Source: Phycisphaerales bacterium (GTDB lineage: Bacteria; Planctomycetota; Phycisphaerae; Sedimentisphaerales; Anaerobacaceae). Taken from it: DNA of 10,515 nt. A program made the translations under genes and the position numbers. The notes below the pieces were generated by a model. The model made no database searches. It saw only the letters and a list, made by a program, of their open reading frames with translations, and was not told where the DNA came from. The stretch lies in contig DSDB01000122.1 in NCBI GenBank assembly GCA_011057845.1, positions 1-10,515 on the forward strand, given 5' to 3'. Positions 1 to 7,830 of this stretch are shown piece by piece. How positions within the stretch are numbered: the first letter of the stretch is position 1; each line of letters starts with the position of its first letter.

Positions 1-26
1 AACCTTCTTCTATCGCAGGAGTAGCC

Positions 27-1406
27 ATGCACCGTCCAGCCGTCTCGCACACGTCGTCATCCGCGTCCGCATCCAATCGCTCATCCCGCCGCCGTCTGCT
101 CAAGCAGGGTGCGCACCTGGCCGCCGGTTCCGTCCTGGCCGCCGTGGCCTCCCGTGGCTGGACGGCCGAGGACAACACCATCCGGCTGGCCCTGGTCGGC
201 TGCGGCGGGCGGGGCAGCGGCGCCGTCGGAGACGCCCTGTCCTCAACCACCGGCCCAACCCGGCTGATCGCCATGGCCGACGTCTTCGAGGACCGCCTCG
301 CCGGCTCCCACAAGGCCCTGACCGACCAGTTCGGGCCGAGGATCGACGTGCCCGCCGAACGCCGCTTCGTCGGCTTCGACGCCTATAAGAAGGCCATCGA
401 TATCCTCGGTCCCGGCGGAGTCCTCATCCAGGCCACGCACGCCGTTTTCCGGCCGACCCACCTGGCCTACGCCATCGAAAAGGGCGTCCACGTCTTCATG
501 GAGAAGTCCTTTGCCCCCGACCCCGGCGGCACCCAGGACCTGCTGGCCCTGAGCAAGACGGCCGACGCCAAGGGCCTCAAGATCGGCTGCGGGGTGATGT
601 GCCGCCATTCCGAATCCCGGCAGGCCCTCATCGACCGCATCCGCGAGGGCGCCATAGGCGACGTCCATCTCATCCGGGCCTATCGCATGGACGGCGGCGC
701 CCGCATGGGGCCCTTCCCCGGCGGCCAGAGCGAGCTGCTCTGGCAGATCCGCCGCCCATACTTCTTTATCTGGGCCTCCTCCGGCTGGTTCAGCGAGATG
801 ATGATCCACCAGGTCGATGAATGCTGCTGGATCAAGGACGGCTGGCCGGTCTCCGCGCACGGCCTCGGCGGCTGCGAGCCGGGCGCCTCCGACGCCAGCG
901 AGAACCTCCACACCTACTCCATCGAGTATACCTTCGCCGACGGCGCCAAGGCCATCGTCAACAGCCGCGCCGTCCCCAACAGCTTCGACGAATTCGCCAC
1001 CTTCGTCCACGGCACGAAATCCGCCGCCCAGTTCTCCGGCAACGTCCACGCCCCGACCGTCCACATCTACGCCGACCAGCGGACCAACAAGGACGCCATC
1101 GCCTGGCGGCCGCCCCGTGAGCGGATCAGCCCCTACCAGAAGGAATGGGATGTCCTGCTGACGGCCGTCCGCGACGGCACGCCCCACAACGAACTGCCCC
1201 GCGCCTGCAACTCCAACCTGACCACCATCATGGGCCGCGCCGCCGTTCACCTCCAGCGAAATGTTACATGGGACGAGGTCGCCGCCTCCACCTTCAAATT
1301 CACCGACGCCGTCAAGGACTTTACGCCCGATACCCCGCCCCCGTCCCGCGCCGACGCCAACGGCTTCTACCCCAAACCCAACACGCGCGATTGGCGCGAA
1401 ATCTGA
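27..1406 (+). CDS. Tat-exported Gfo/Idh/MocA-family oxidoreductase
   Basis: The 459-aa product is a probable NAD(P)-dependent sugar or polyol oxidoreductase exported by the Tat pathway. The N-terminus has a twin-arginine motif (SRRRLLK, residues 20-26) followed by an Ala-rich hydrophobic stretch. A Rossmann dinucleotide site follows, with glycines at 58, 60 and 63 (GCGGRG). At 159-161 the family's usual EKP motif reads EKS, keeping Lys160. The second domain carries HQVDE (261-265), matching the region where this family places its catalytic His and Asp. Length is normal for the planctomycete Tat-exported subgroup. The start is supported by AGGAG at 17-21, five nt upstream. The sulfatase gene follows after 27 nt with its own strong Shine-Dalgarno, so the two are probably co-transcribed. 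Substrate cannot be read from sequence; a sugar released from a sulfated glycan is an inference from the neighbour. The family call is secure. Confidence 0.93.
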   Translation: MHRPAVSHTSSSASASNRSSRRRLLKQGAHLAAGSVLAAVASRGWTAEDNTIRLALVGCGGRGSGAVGDALSSTTGPTRLIAMADVFEDRLAGSHKALTDQFGPRIDVPAERRFVGFDAYKKAIDILGPGGVLIQATHAVFRPTHLAYAIEKGVHVFMEKSFAPDPGGTQDLLALSKTADAKGLKIGCGVMCRHSESRQALIDRIREGAIGDVHLIRAYRMDGGARMGPFPGGQSELLWQIRRPYFFIWASSGWFSEMMIHQVDECCWIKDGWPVSAHGLGGCEPGASDASENLHTYSIEYTFADGAKAIVNSRAVPNSFDEFATFVHGTKSAAQFSGNVHAPTVHIYADQRTNKDAIAWRPPRERISPYQKEWDVLLTAVRDGTPHNELPRACNSNLTTIMGRAAVHLQRNVTWDEVAASTFKFTDAVKDFTPDTPPPSRADANGFYPKPNTRDWREI

Positions 1407-1433
1407 CCGCCTGCCGCTGGAAGGAGCCGAATC

Positions 1434-2879
1434 ATGCACCTGGATCGCCGCCGCTTCCTCAAGTTCGCCTGCGCCTCGCTGGCCGCGGCAACCTCATCGC
1501 CCGCGGCCGCCCGTCGTGCCCCGCGCAAACCCAACATCGTCCTGTGCATGGCCGACGACCAGGGCTTCGGCGACATGGCCTACAACGGCCACCCCGTCCT
1601 CCAGACGCCCAACTTCGATGCCTTCGCCGCGCAGGCCCTGCGCTTCGACCGCTTCTACGCGGCCGCCCCGGTCTGCTCGCCCACCCGCGGCTCGGTCATG
1701 ACCGGCCGACACCCCAACCGCTTCGGCTGCTTCAAATGGGGCCACGGCCTGCGACCCCAGGAGATCACCGTCGCCGAGGCCCTCAAGACCGCCGGCTACG
1801 CCACCGGCCACTTCGGCAAGTGGCACCTCGGCTCAGTCCTCAAGGGCAGCCCCGTCAACCCCGGCGCCAGCGGCTTCGATGAGTGGTTCAGCGCCCCCAA
1901 CTTCTTCGACAATGACCCCATCATGAGCCGCCGGGGCAAGGCCGTCCCGGCCCCCGGCGAAAGCTCCATGATCACCGTCGAGGCCGCCCTCGATTTCATC
2001 CGCAAACGCGCCAAGTCCCGCAAGCCCTTCCTGGCCGTCGTCTGGTTCGGCTCGCCCCACAACCCCCACCAGGCCCTCGACGAGGACCTCGCCCTCTATC
2101 CGGACGAGCCCGAGAACCGCCGCCACTTCTACGGCGAGATCACCGCCATGGACCGGGCGTTCGGGACGCTCCGCCACGGCCTGCGGACCCTGGGCATCGC
2201 CGACAACACCCTGCTCTGGTACTGCTCGGACAACGGGGGCCTGCCCAATCTGGGGTCCACCGGCGGCCGTGCGAACAAGGGCAGCATCTATGAAGGGGGC
2301 CTGCGCGTCCCGGCCGTCCTTGAATGGCCCGCCCGTATCACCGCCCCGCGCGTAACCGCCGTGCCCGCCAACACATTGGACATCTACCCGACGCTGCTGG
2401 AGATCGCCGCCGTCACCATGCCCGCCCAGCCGCCGCTGGACGGCATCAGCCTCGTGCCCCTCATCGACGGCCAAATGGACGCCCGCCCCCAGCCGATGGG
2501 CTTCTGGGACCACCCCACGCCCGGCATCACCACACCCAGCAAGCCCTGGATGGAGTCGCTCCACAAGGCCCAACTCGCCGGCCGCGACATCGACGCCCCC
2601 TCGCGACTGCGCCTCGACGCCGCCGAAATCAAGCAGCAATACCCCACCGACAGCTTCCCCGGCCATGCCGCCTGGCTCGACTGGCCCTGGAAACTCCACC
2701 GCATCGAGAATAACAACACCCGCGCCGGCCGATACGAACTCTATAACCTGGCCGACGACCCCATGGAGCAAACCAACCTCCATCCCGACCGCCCCAACCG
2801 GGCTCAGCCCATGAAGGAGCACCTCAACAACTGGCTCCTCTCGGTAGTCAACAGCCTAAACGGCAAGGACTACCGCTGA
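1434..2879 (+). CDS. Tat-exported type I (formylglycine) sulfatase, arylsulfatase A-like
   Basis: The 481-aa enzyme should hydrolyse sulfate esters, probably on a carbohydrate, outside the cytoplasm. A Tat signal is present at the N-terminus (DRRRFLK, residues 4-10, then a hydrophobic Ala-rich segment). The mature part starts with the sulfatase fold strand PNIVLCMADDQG, supplying metal ligands Asp41 and Asp42. The sulfatase signature C-S-P-T-R lies at 81-85; Cys81 is the residue that a formylglycine-generating enzyme converts to the catalytic aldehyde. GKWHLG (128-133) gives Lys129 and His131, SPHNPH gives His209, SDNGG gives Asp266 and Asn267, and Lys282 completes the usual site. All expected catalytic residues are therefore present and the length is typical. 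AAGGAG at 1421-1426, seven nt upstream, supports the start. No activating enzyme gene lies in the window. The exact sulfatase subfamily and substrate are unresolved. Confidence 0.95.
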   Translation: MHLDRRRFLKFACASLAAATSSPAAARRAPRKPNIVLCMADDQGFGDMAYNGHPVLQTPNFDAFAAQALRFDRFYAAAPVCSPTRGSVMTGRHPNRFGCFKWGHGLRPQEITVAEALKTAGYATGHFGKWHLGSVLKGSPVNPGASGFDEWFSAPNFFDNDPIMSRRGKAVPAPGESSMITVEAALDFIRKRAKSRKPFLAVVWFGSPHNPHQALDEDLALYPDEPENRRHFYGEITAMDRAFGTLRHGLRTLGIADNTLLWYCSDNGGLPNLGSTGGRANKGSIYEGGLRVPAVLEWPARITAPRVTAVPANTLDIYPTLLEIAAVTMPAQPPLDGISLVPLIDGQMDARPQPMGFWDHPTPGITTPSKPWMESLHKAQLAGRDIDAPSRLRLDAAEIKQQYPTDSFPGHAAWLDWPWKLHRIENNNTRAGRYELYNLADDPMEQTNLHPDRPNRAQPMKEHLNNWLLSVVNSLNGKDYR

Positions 2880-2932
2880 CTCTGCCGCCCAGGGTTCTTC
2901 GACAGCGCAACCCGAAAAAGACAAGATTCCCG

Positions 2933-2961
2933 TTGACAAGGCCGCATTCCCGTGGTAGCGT
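2933..2961 (+). promoter_or_regulatory. Candidate sigma70 promoter for the caspase-like gene
   Basis: A perfect -35 hexamer TTGACA lies at 2933-2938, followed after 17 nt by TAGCGT at 2956-2961 as a weak -10 (three of six consensus positions). Transcription would begin near 2968 and give a leader of about 100 nt before the ATG at 3069. It sits just after the sulfatase stop, so it would make the next two genes a separate transcription unit. The -35 and the spacing are seen directly; activity is inferred. Confidence 0.5.
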
Positions 2962-2982
2962 TACACTTCGAGTGGGGTTCTG

Positions 2983-3027
2983 GAGTCTCGGGGCGGCTTG
3001 AGCCGGACTCATCGAACCCGAGTTCGA
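2983..3027 (+). promoter_or_regulatory. Structured 5' leader: two adjacent hairpins
   Basis: The first hairpin pairs GAGTC (2983-2987) with GACTC (3006-3010), and CGGC (2994-2997) with GCCG (3002-3005) around a TTGA tetraloop, leaving a 6-nt bulge at 2988-2993. The second is perfect over six pairs, TCGAAC (3012-3017) with GTTCGA (3022-3027) around CCGA. They are followed by about 40 nt and then the Shine-Dalgarno. An alternative pairing of GGGTTC (2975-2980) with GAACCC (3014-3019) would break the second hairpin and enclose the first. It matches no riboswitch class I recognise. A regulatory role is speculative. Confidence 0.3.
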
Positions 3028-3068
3028 GTGCGACACAGCGGTCATGGATTCTGGAAAGGAACAGAAAC

Positions 3069-6000
3069 ATGAGACGGGGACTGGCTGTGGTAATTCTGTG
3101 GGGATTCCTCTCAGCAGTGTCTTGCGGATCGGTCTGGCTGGCTGCCGACAGTAACATGCCGGACCCGAATCAGGAGGTGACGGTTTACGTTCATACCGAC
3201 ACGCCCCTGTACCTTCTGAGCCTCTGGGCGCAGGCCGTCGGCGATGCGAACGTGACGGCCGTAATGGGGCCAAACGACTGCAATCAGTACGGCTGGGACG
3301 GCGGCTGGAATATCGACGGTTATTTCGACTCCGAGGGTTGGGTCGCGATGGGGGGTGTCGCATGGCCGAACGAGGCCAACGATGTCGTCGGCTATTTCAC
3401 CTTCACCTACCACGGCGGCCAGGTGTCCGTCTCCGTCGCGGCCGAATGGAGCACTGGCTTCGACACCGACTGCCAACCGGCCGTGTTCTCCACCGCCCCG
3501 CTGCTCATCGGCGAGCCTGATCCTAACGAGTGGCTTTCGGGTGCCATGGGCGAGACGGGTGAGCAGTCCGAGCAAGTAGTCAGCATTGGGGCGCAGGAAG
3601 TCGACACCAACATGGCGGACGCGAACACACTCTGGATTACCGCACAATTCCGAAGGACCATCGTTCCCCCTGTCCAGCTGAGCGGGCCGAACAACAGCGC
3701 ACTGCAAGAGCCTTATGCACGGTTCCCGGGCCTCGCCCTGGAGCAAACTCCAACGACCGGCGGCACAATGGGCATGGCGTTGCTGGACGGAGCCGTTTCT
3801 CTGTATGAGATTACACAAAGCACAATCCTCGACCCGGCCACAGTGTATTACGTTCCGAATCCCCCATTATACATACACAGCACGACATCGGAGGAAATCG
3901 ATGTCGTGATTCCGTCGGATACGATGATTGTGGTTGCTCAGAACTGGCAGAGCTACGGGATCGTCGTCTGTGATCGAGCCAATGTTCACTTCGGTGCGCC
4001 CGCGCCAACGGCCACTCCGCCGACACTGCCCGTGTACCCCGGTGACGTAACCAATCCCGTTGCCCCTGTCTGGATAGTAAGCGAAGGCCAGTATCCGTTC
4101 TTCAACAACAGAATCGGCCTCCTTATCGAGCGCACCGCGGGCAAGCGCTCGCGAATAGAGAACATCTACCTGTGGGGTTTCTACTATGCGGTCAAGGTTG
4201 ATCAGCAATTGGAGGCGCCCATATCAAACCTCTTCATCACCGGCTGTTATTGCGGTATCACGAGTTATGGCTCAAATCTCATTGCCAACTGCGTCGTTGA
4301 CTTCTTTGGTGTTGGCAATTCGCAGTGGCCATACTGGGGCGTGGCCTTTGATTTTGAACCAACCAGCGCTGATCAGAGTATCCAGTTCCCGAATCCAGAG
4401 TACCAGATCAGCAATTGTCTGGCTAACGACGGCGACGTAGGTTATTGGGCGACGGGAAGCGATGAGTGGGATGTGCCCAATTACTGGGCGACGGACAGCG
4501 TCGCGGCGAACTGTTTCTATGGATATGCCTGCTGGAACGTGCTTGGAATAAGCATCGTCTGTCCCGGCCTGTACAACAATTACCAGGACAAGAATTTCGC
4601 CGAGATGCCATTTACGTACGCTGTCTACGAGACGAACGACCCCTTCGTCGGGGAGCAGAATGGCTACAGGATCTTCCTCAATCCTGATTCGCAGTTTGTC
4701 GACGCCGGCTCGTTTCTTTCTCCGTTGCCGGGCTGGACGACCCGGACGGACGGCGCGCCGGACGAGGGAATTGGAGATATCTGGCCGCATTATCAAACCA
4801 CCGGGATCGACTTGAATCCCCGGGCCAATCTCAATGGCGACACGATATTGAACATGCCGGACCTGGCCGAGTTTCTGGATCAATGGCGAGTTGCCGACCC
4901 TTCCTCGGCAGATTTCAATCGTGACGGGAAGCTTGACTTCGCCGATGTTGCGGTATTGGGCGAGGACTGGCTGTCGAATAGTATGGCTCTGGTGATATTG
5001 GATCTTGAGTCACCGGCGGCTGTAGAACAGGGCAATGTCCGCGGCGTCATAGGGCTGCGTTTTGAAGACATTCCGCTCACAGCAGTGCTGGTATCCGTCT
5101 ATCTGGACAACCAGCCCATAGGCGAGTTACAATTCGGCTGGGATACCGAAAACGACTGGATCACCTTTGACAGTAGCGCATTCCTGAACGGTTGGCATGT
5201 CCTTAGAACGATAACGACCGACATTTCCGGCAACGTAACCAACCACACGCCCGTTCCATTGTATTTCAACAACCTGCTCCACGGTGTTGTGGCCGGCGAT
5301 CATTTCCATCCCAGCGAGGACTACGTATACAGCGGCTTCTACGATGGCGCCGCCATCTTGGAGGCCCAGCTTCTCGACCAGGACGATCAGGTCATCTGGT
5401 CAAGCACCCATGAGGGACCTCACGTAACAATCGTCGTTCCAGGCGCGACTTTCAGCGCCGAGTACTTCTGCCGACTCGTTGTCGCTGAAACAGACTCCGG
5501 CATGATGGCAATGGGCGAGCCCGACGCATCCAGCAGCGATACGGTCACATACAAGGACTTGACGAAGGAATTCAAGCAAGCCGATTGGCCAAACGGCGCC
5601 CGGATGGTCATAGTCATGCCAGACACAGATGTATACAAAGCCCGAAAACCTGCCATTAAGGCATGCGCGCAGGCCTGCGCTGATAGGGGAGTAACCTGGG
5701 TTGCCCTCTACTACAAGGATGTTACCCCGCAGAACCTCACATACCTCTTCACGAAACCCGCTGCGAAGTATGTCTATTGGCCTGGCCACGCCAATAGCCA
5801 CGTCGGGCGCGATGTGCGCCACGGAATCGAAGGTGTGCCCAGGACCCATGCCCTGTGCTGGAAGCACACGGAAAGGAGATGGCGCCGGGACAAATGGGAG
5901 AAGATCGGGGCGTTCTGCCGACTTAATTGGAATGAGCCCTTGCCCGATGACTGGGACGCTAGAGGTTTCGACTTGTGGAGCCTTGGGATGCATGATTCAT

Positions 6001-6380
6001 GGAATAAGAAGATCGTATTTCATGACGGCTGCTACAGTGCTGTATATTGGGACATGGCGGCAGCCTACGGGGTGTTTTCATTGCAGGGCTACGGTAGTCT
6101 GGACCAAATCTACATTGGCTGGAAGGTGCCTGTCGACACGTCTTCTGAACGCCTGGGGGAGTGGCTGCTGGGGGATACCACTGCCGGTGTCGAGATGTTC
6201 TGGGAAAGAATGGGGCGCGGCGATAGCATCCATCAAGCCTTCAACCATGTGGGAGTCTACGGGAGCCGCCCTACGCGGGAGAGTTTCTTTGGTCCGGACG
6301 CTCTTTACGGCGATGATAACGACAATATAACCTTCTATGGGCACGGGGTAGTGAACAAGAACACCATAAGGCTGGAATAG
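3069..6380 (+). CDS. Large secreted multidomain protein: cohesin-like, beta-helix-like, dockerin-type, Ig-like, caspase-fold domains
   Basis: I read a 1103-aa exported protein starting at ATG 3069, which has AAAGGA at 3055-3060 and begins with a signal sequence (MRRGLAVVILWGFL). The frame is open upstream to a GTG at 2952, but that would overlap the promoter. Domains by residue: signal 1-19 or 1-26; cohesin-like beta region about 30-150; probable right-handed beta-helix about 200-565; two dockerin-type calcium loops (587-598, NLNGDTILNMPD; 615-626, DFNRDGKLDFAD); Ig-like strands about 640-815; and an alpha/beta domain about 835-1080. The last fits clan CD (caspase/CHAT) peptidases: strand MVIVMP, helix, strand WVALYYKD, VYWPGHANSH with His907, and IVFHDGCYSA with Cys988, followed by IYIGW and FWERMGRG. 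His907 and Cys988 are therefore the candidate dyad. Residues 16-19 (AVSC) also satisfy a loose lipobox. Codons are more A/T-ending than in neighbouring genes. Natural substrate is unknown, and family assignment rests on motif order only. Confidence 0.85.
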   Translation: MRRGLAVVILWGFLSAVSCGSVWLAADSNMPDPNQEVTVYVHTDTPLYLLSLWAQAVGDANVTAVMGPNDCNQYGWDGGWNIDGYFDSEGWVAMGGVAWPNEANDVVGYFTFTYHGGQVSVSVAAEWSTGFDTDCQPAVFSTAPLLIGEPDPNEWLSGAMGETGEQSEQVVSIGAQEVDTNMADANTLWITAQFRRTIVPPVQLSGPNNSALQEPYARFPGLALEQTPTTGGTMGMALLDGAVSLYEITQSTILDPATVYYVPNPPLYIHSTTSEEIDVVIPSDTMIVVAQNWQSYGIVVCDRANVHFGAPAPTATPPTLPVYPGDVTNPVAPVWIVSEGQYPFFNNRIGLLIERTAGKRSRIENIYLWGFYYAVKVDQQLEAPISNLFITGCYCGITSYGSNLIANCVVDFFGVGNSQWPYWGVAFDFEPTSADQSIQFPNPEYQISNCLANDGDVGYWATGSDEWDVPNYWATDSVAANCFYGYACWNVLGISIVCPGLYNNYQDKNFAEMPFTYAVYETNDPFVGEQNGYRIFLNPDSQFVDAGSFLSPLPGWTTRTDGAPDEGIGDIWPHYQTTGIDLNPRANLNGDTILNMPDLAEFLDQWRVADPSSADFNRDGKLDFADVAVLGEDWLSNSMALVILDLESPAAVEQGNVRGVIGLRFEDIPLTAVLVSVYLDNQPIGELQFGWDTENDWITFDSSAFLNGWHVLRTITTDISGNVTNHTPVPLYFNNLLHGVVAGDHFHPSEDYVYSGFYDGAAILEAQLLDQDDQVIWSSTHEGPHVTIVVPGATFSAEYFCRLVVAETDSGMMAMGEPDASSSDTVTYKDLTKEFKQADWPNGARMVIVMPDTDVYKARKPAIKACAQACADRGVTWVALYYKDVTPQNLTYLFTKPAAKYVYWPGHANSHVGRDVRHGIEGVPRTHALCWKHTERRWRRDKWEKIGAFCRLNWNEPLPDDWDARGFDLWSLGMHDSWNKKIVFHDGCYSAVYWDMAAAYGVFSLQGYGSLDQIYIGWKVPVDTSSERLGEWLLGDTTAGVEMFWERMGRGDSIHQAFNHVGVYGSRPTRESFFGPDALYGDDNDNITFYGHGVVNKNTIRLE

Positions 6381-6402
6381 GGCATTCCAGGATGTTATTA
6401 GT

Positions 6403-7806
6403 ATGAAACAGCGTAAAGTTGCGATATTTGCGTTCGTCGGACTGGTTGCCCTGCTCCTTTCCCTGATGGTGAAGGTCGTTTTCTTCCTGGCACTCCGCCC
6501 GCGAGTGACGGTTGACTACGTGGCCCAGCTTAACGAATTATCCCGTCCGGCTGAGTACGACCCGGACCGCAACGCCGCCCCGTTTTATCAACTGGCTTTC
6601 GATGCATTTGTCGAACCGCCCGAGGAACTGCCGATGCTGGACTATACCGACCGGCCGGGTGACTTCAACGATGCCGAGCAGGCATTATTGCGAAGCTGGT
6701 TTGCCTCGAACGAGCGGGCCCTTGGGTATTTCCACGAAGCAACGACGAGACCATACTACTGGCTGGAAAGACACTCCGAACGTGACAACATGATAACCGG
6801 AATACCCTATCGTGAGTTATCCCCTTTGAATCAATTGGCCAAAGCGGTCGTCTGGGCCGCCAAGTTCGAGGCCGCTCAGGGCCGACCCGAAGTCGCCTGG
6901 CAATACATACTCGATTGCTATCGCGCAGGCGGTCACAAGTGCAGCGCGAATCTCCTTATCATGGAACAGCACTTCGGCCTTGGCCTCAGGGAGCAGTCGG
7001 TCAGGGGCGCTGCGGTTATTCTTGATTCCTCGCGGGTCGGTACGGCCGTCCTGAAGCGGCTTCAGGACGACTTGCAGCAAGAGCTAGACAGTGACACATA
7101 CATTCCGGGAGCGGCGGCGGAAAGACTCGAAGACTACGATGCGCTGCAGTTGGCGTTTGTACATCACAGTAAGGGAACCGGACGCTTGTGGTGGAGAGCG
7201 TGCCGGGGCGTCGTAATACTCTCGACCGGGGAAGACGCCAGGAGGATGGAGCGTCAGTTCAGGTGGAGTTGGATTCTCGGTCCGACCCGTAACGAGGCGG
7301 CCGAGCAGATCGAACGGACCTTTTCTCTTTTCAATCAGCTCGTTGACAAGACGCCGTGGCAGATCAAATCAGGCAGCGTCGATTATTTCAGACAGGTCAG
7401 GGCGATCAATACCCGCCACGCGGCGTTGGAGATTATGCGCATAGGCATAGACCCGGAACCACTCCTTCATGCGTATCACAAGACAAGGCTTCAAACCGAC
7501 GCGTTGATAGCCGTCCTTGCGATTCTGCGTTACAAGGCCGATCACGCCCAACTGCCTGAATCGCTCGACGTTCTATCCGCGGGAGGATATCTGCAGGCTG
7601 TTCCGGAGGATCCATACAGCGGTGCTCCTCTGGTCTACCGGCTGGCGGATGATGGGTTCCAGTTGTACAGCATCGGCCCGAATTTCACGGACGACAACGG
7701 TGCATCGGGCTTGGATATTGTCTGCTGGCCTGTTGAAAAGCCCAAGGACCCCTCACAGATCCCGGGCGATTTCTACAGCGGCACGCCCAAGGCCAATTGG
7801 CAGTGA
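6403..7806 (+). CDS. Membrane-anchored protein of unknown function with pseudopilin-like C-terminal segment
   Basis: The 467-aa product is not one I can assign to a named family. It starts with a short basic segment (MKQRK) and one strongly hydrophobic stretch at about residues 7-31, so it is probably anchored in the membrane with the remainder outside. The middle (about 45-350) is mostly helical in appearance and rich in charged residues. Residues 362-440 contain a helix (LIAVLAILRYKADHAQLPESLDVL) followed by VPEDPYSGAPLVYR and LYSIGPNFTDDNG. This order resembles the C-terminal part of GspG-like pseudopilins and similar segments in planctomycete hypothetical proteins, but no type III prepilin cleavage motif (Gly before Phe with Glu at +5) is visible. 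The gene starts 22 nt after the caspase-like gene, with AGGA at 6389-6392, and shares its composition, so co-expression is likely. A functional link is inferred from position only. Confidence 0.82.
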   Translation: MKQRKVAIFAFVGLVALLLSLMVKVVFFLALRPRVTVDYVAQLNELSRPAEYDPDRNAAPFYQLAFDAFVEPPEELPMLDYTDRPGDFNDAEQALLRSWFASNERALGYFHEATTRPYYWLERHSERDNMITGIPYRELSPLNQLAKAVVWAAKFEAAQGRPEVAWQYILDCYRAGGHKCSANLLIMEQHFGLGLREQSVRGAAVILDSSRVGTAVLKRLQDDLQQELDSDTYIPGAAAERLEDYDALQLAFVHHSKGTGRLWWRACRGVVILSTGEDARRMERQFRWSWILGPTRNEAAEQIERTFSLFNQLVDKTPWQIKSGSVDYFRQVRAINTRHAALEIMRIGIDPEPLLHAYHKTRLQTDALIAVLAILRYKADHAQLPESLDVLSAGGYLQAVPEDPYSGAPLVYRLADDGFQLYSIGPNFTDDNGASGLDIVCWPVEKPKDPSQIPGDFYSGTPKANWQ

Positions 7807-7830
7807 GACTGCGACATACAAGACCCACGC

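Noticed and set aside
243..1439. Long minus-strand open frame (398 codons) opposite the oxidoreductase gene
   Set aside because: Its product is dominated by Gly, Val, Ala and Asp with no recognisable motif. This is a shadow caused by GC-rich third positions in the real gene.
1833..2822. Minus-strand open frame (329 codons) opposite the sulfatase gene
   Set aside because: Same compositional artefact. The plus strand carries all sulfatase catalytic residues in frame.
2892..2913. GGGTT/AACCC inverted repeat after the sulfatase stop as a terminator
   Set aside because: Only five pairs around a 12-nt loop and no T-tract follows.
2952..3068. GTG start at 2952, 39 codons upstream of the chosen start of the caspase-fold gene
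   Set aside because: It overlaps the candidate promoter and lacks a Shine-Dalgarno, and the signal peptide begins at 3069.
3069..6380. The large secreted protein as a pectate lyase or other beta-helix glycan lyase
   Set aside because: The beta-helix-like part shows no recognisable lyase active-site motif, and the C-terminal caspase-fold domain better explains catalytic potential.
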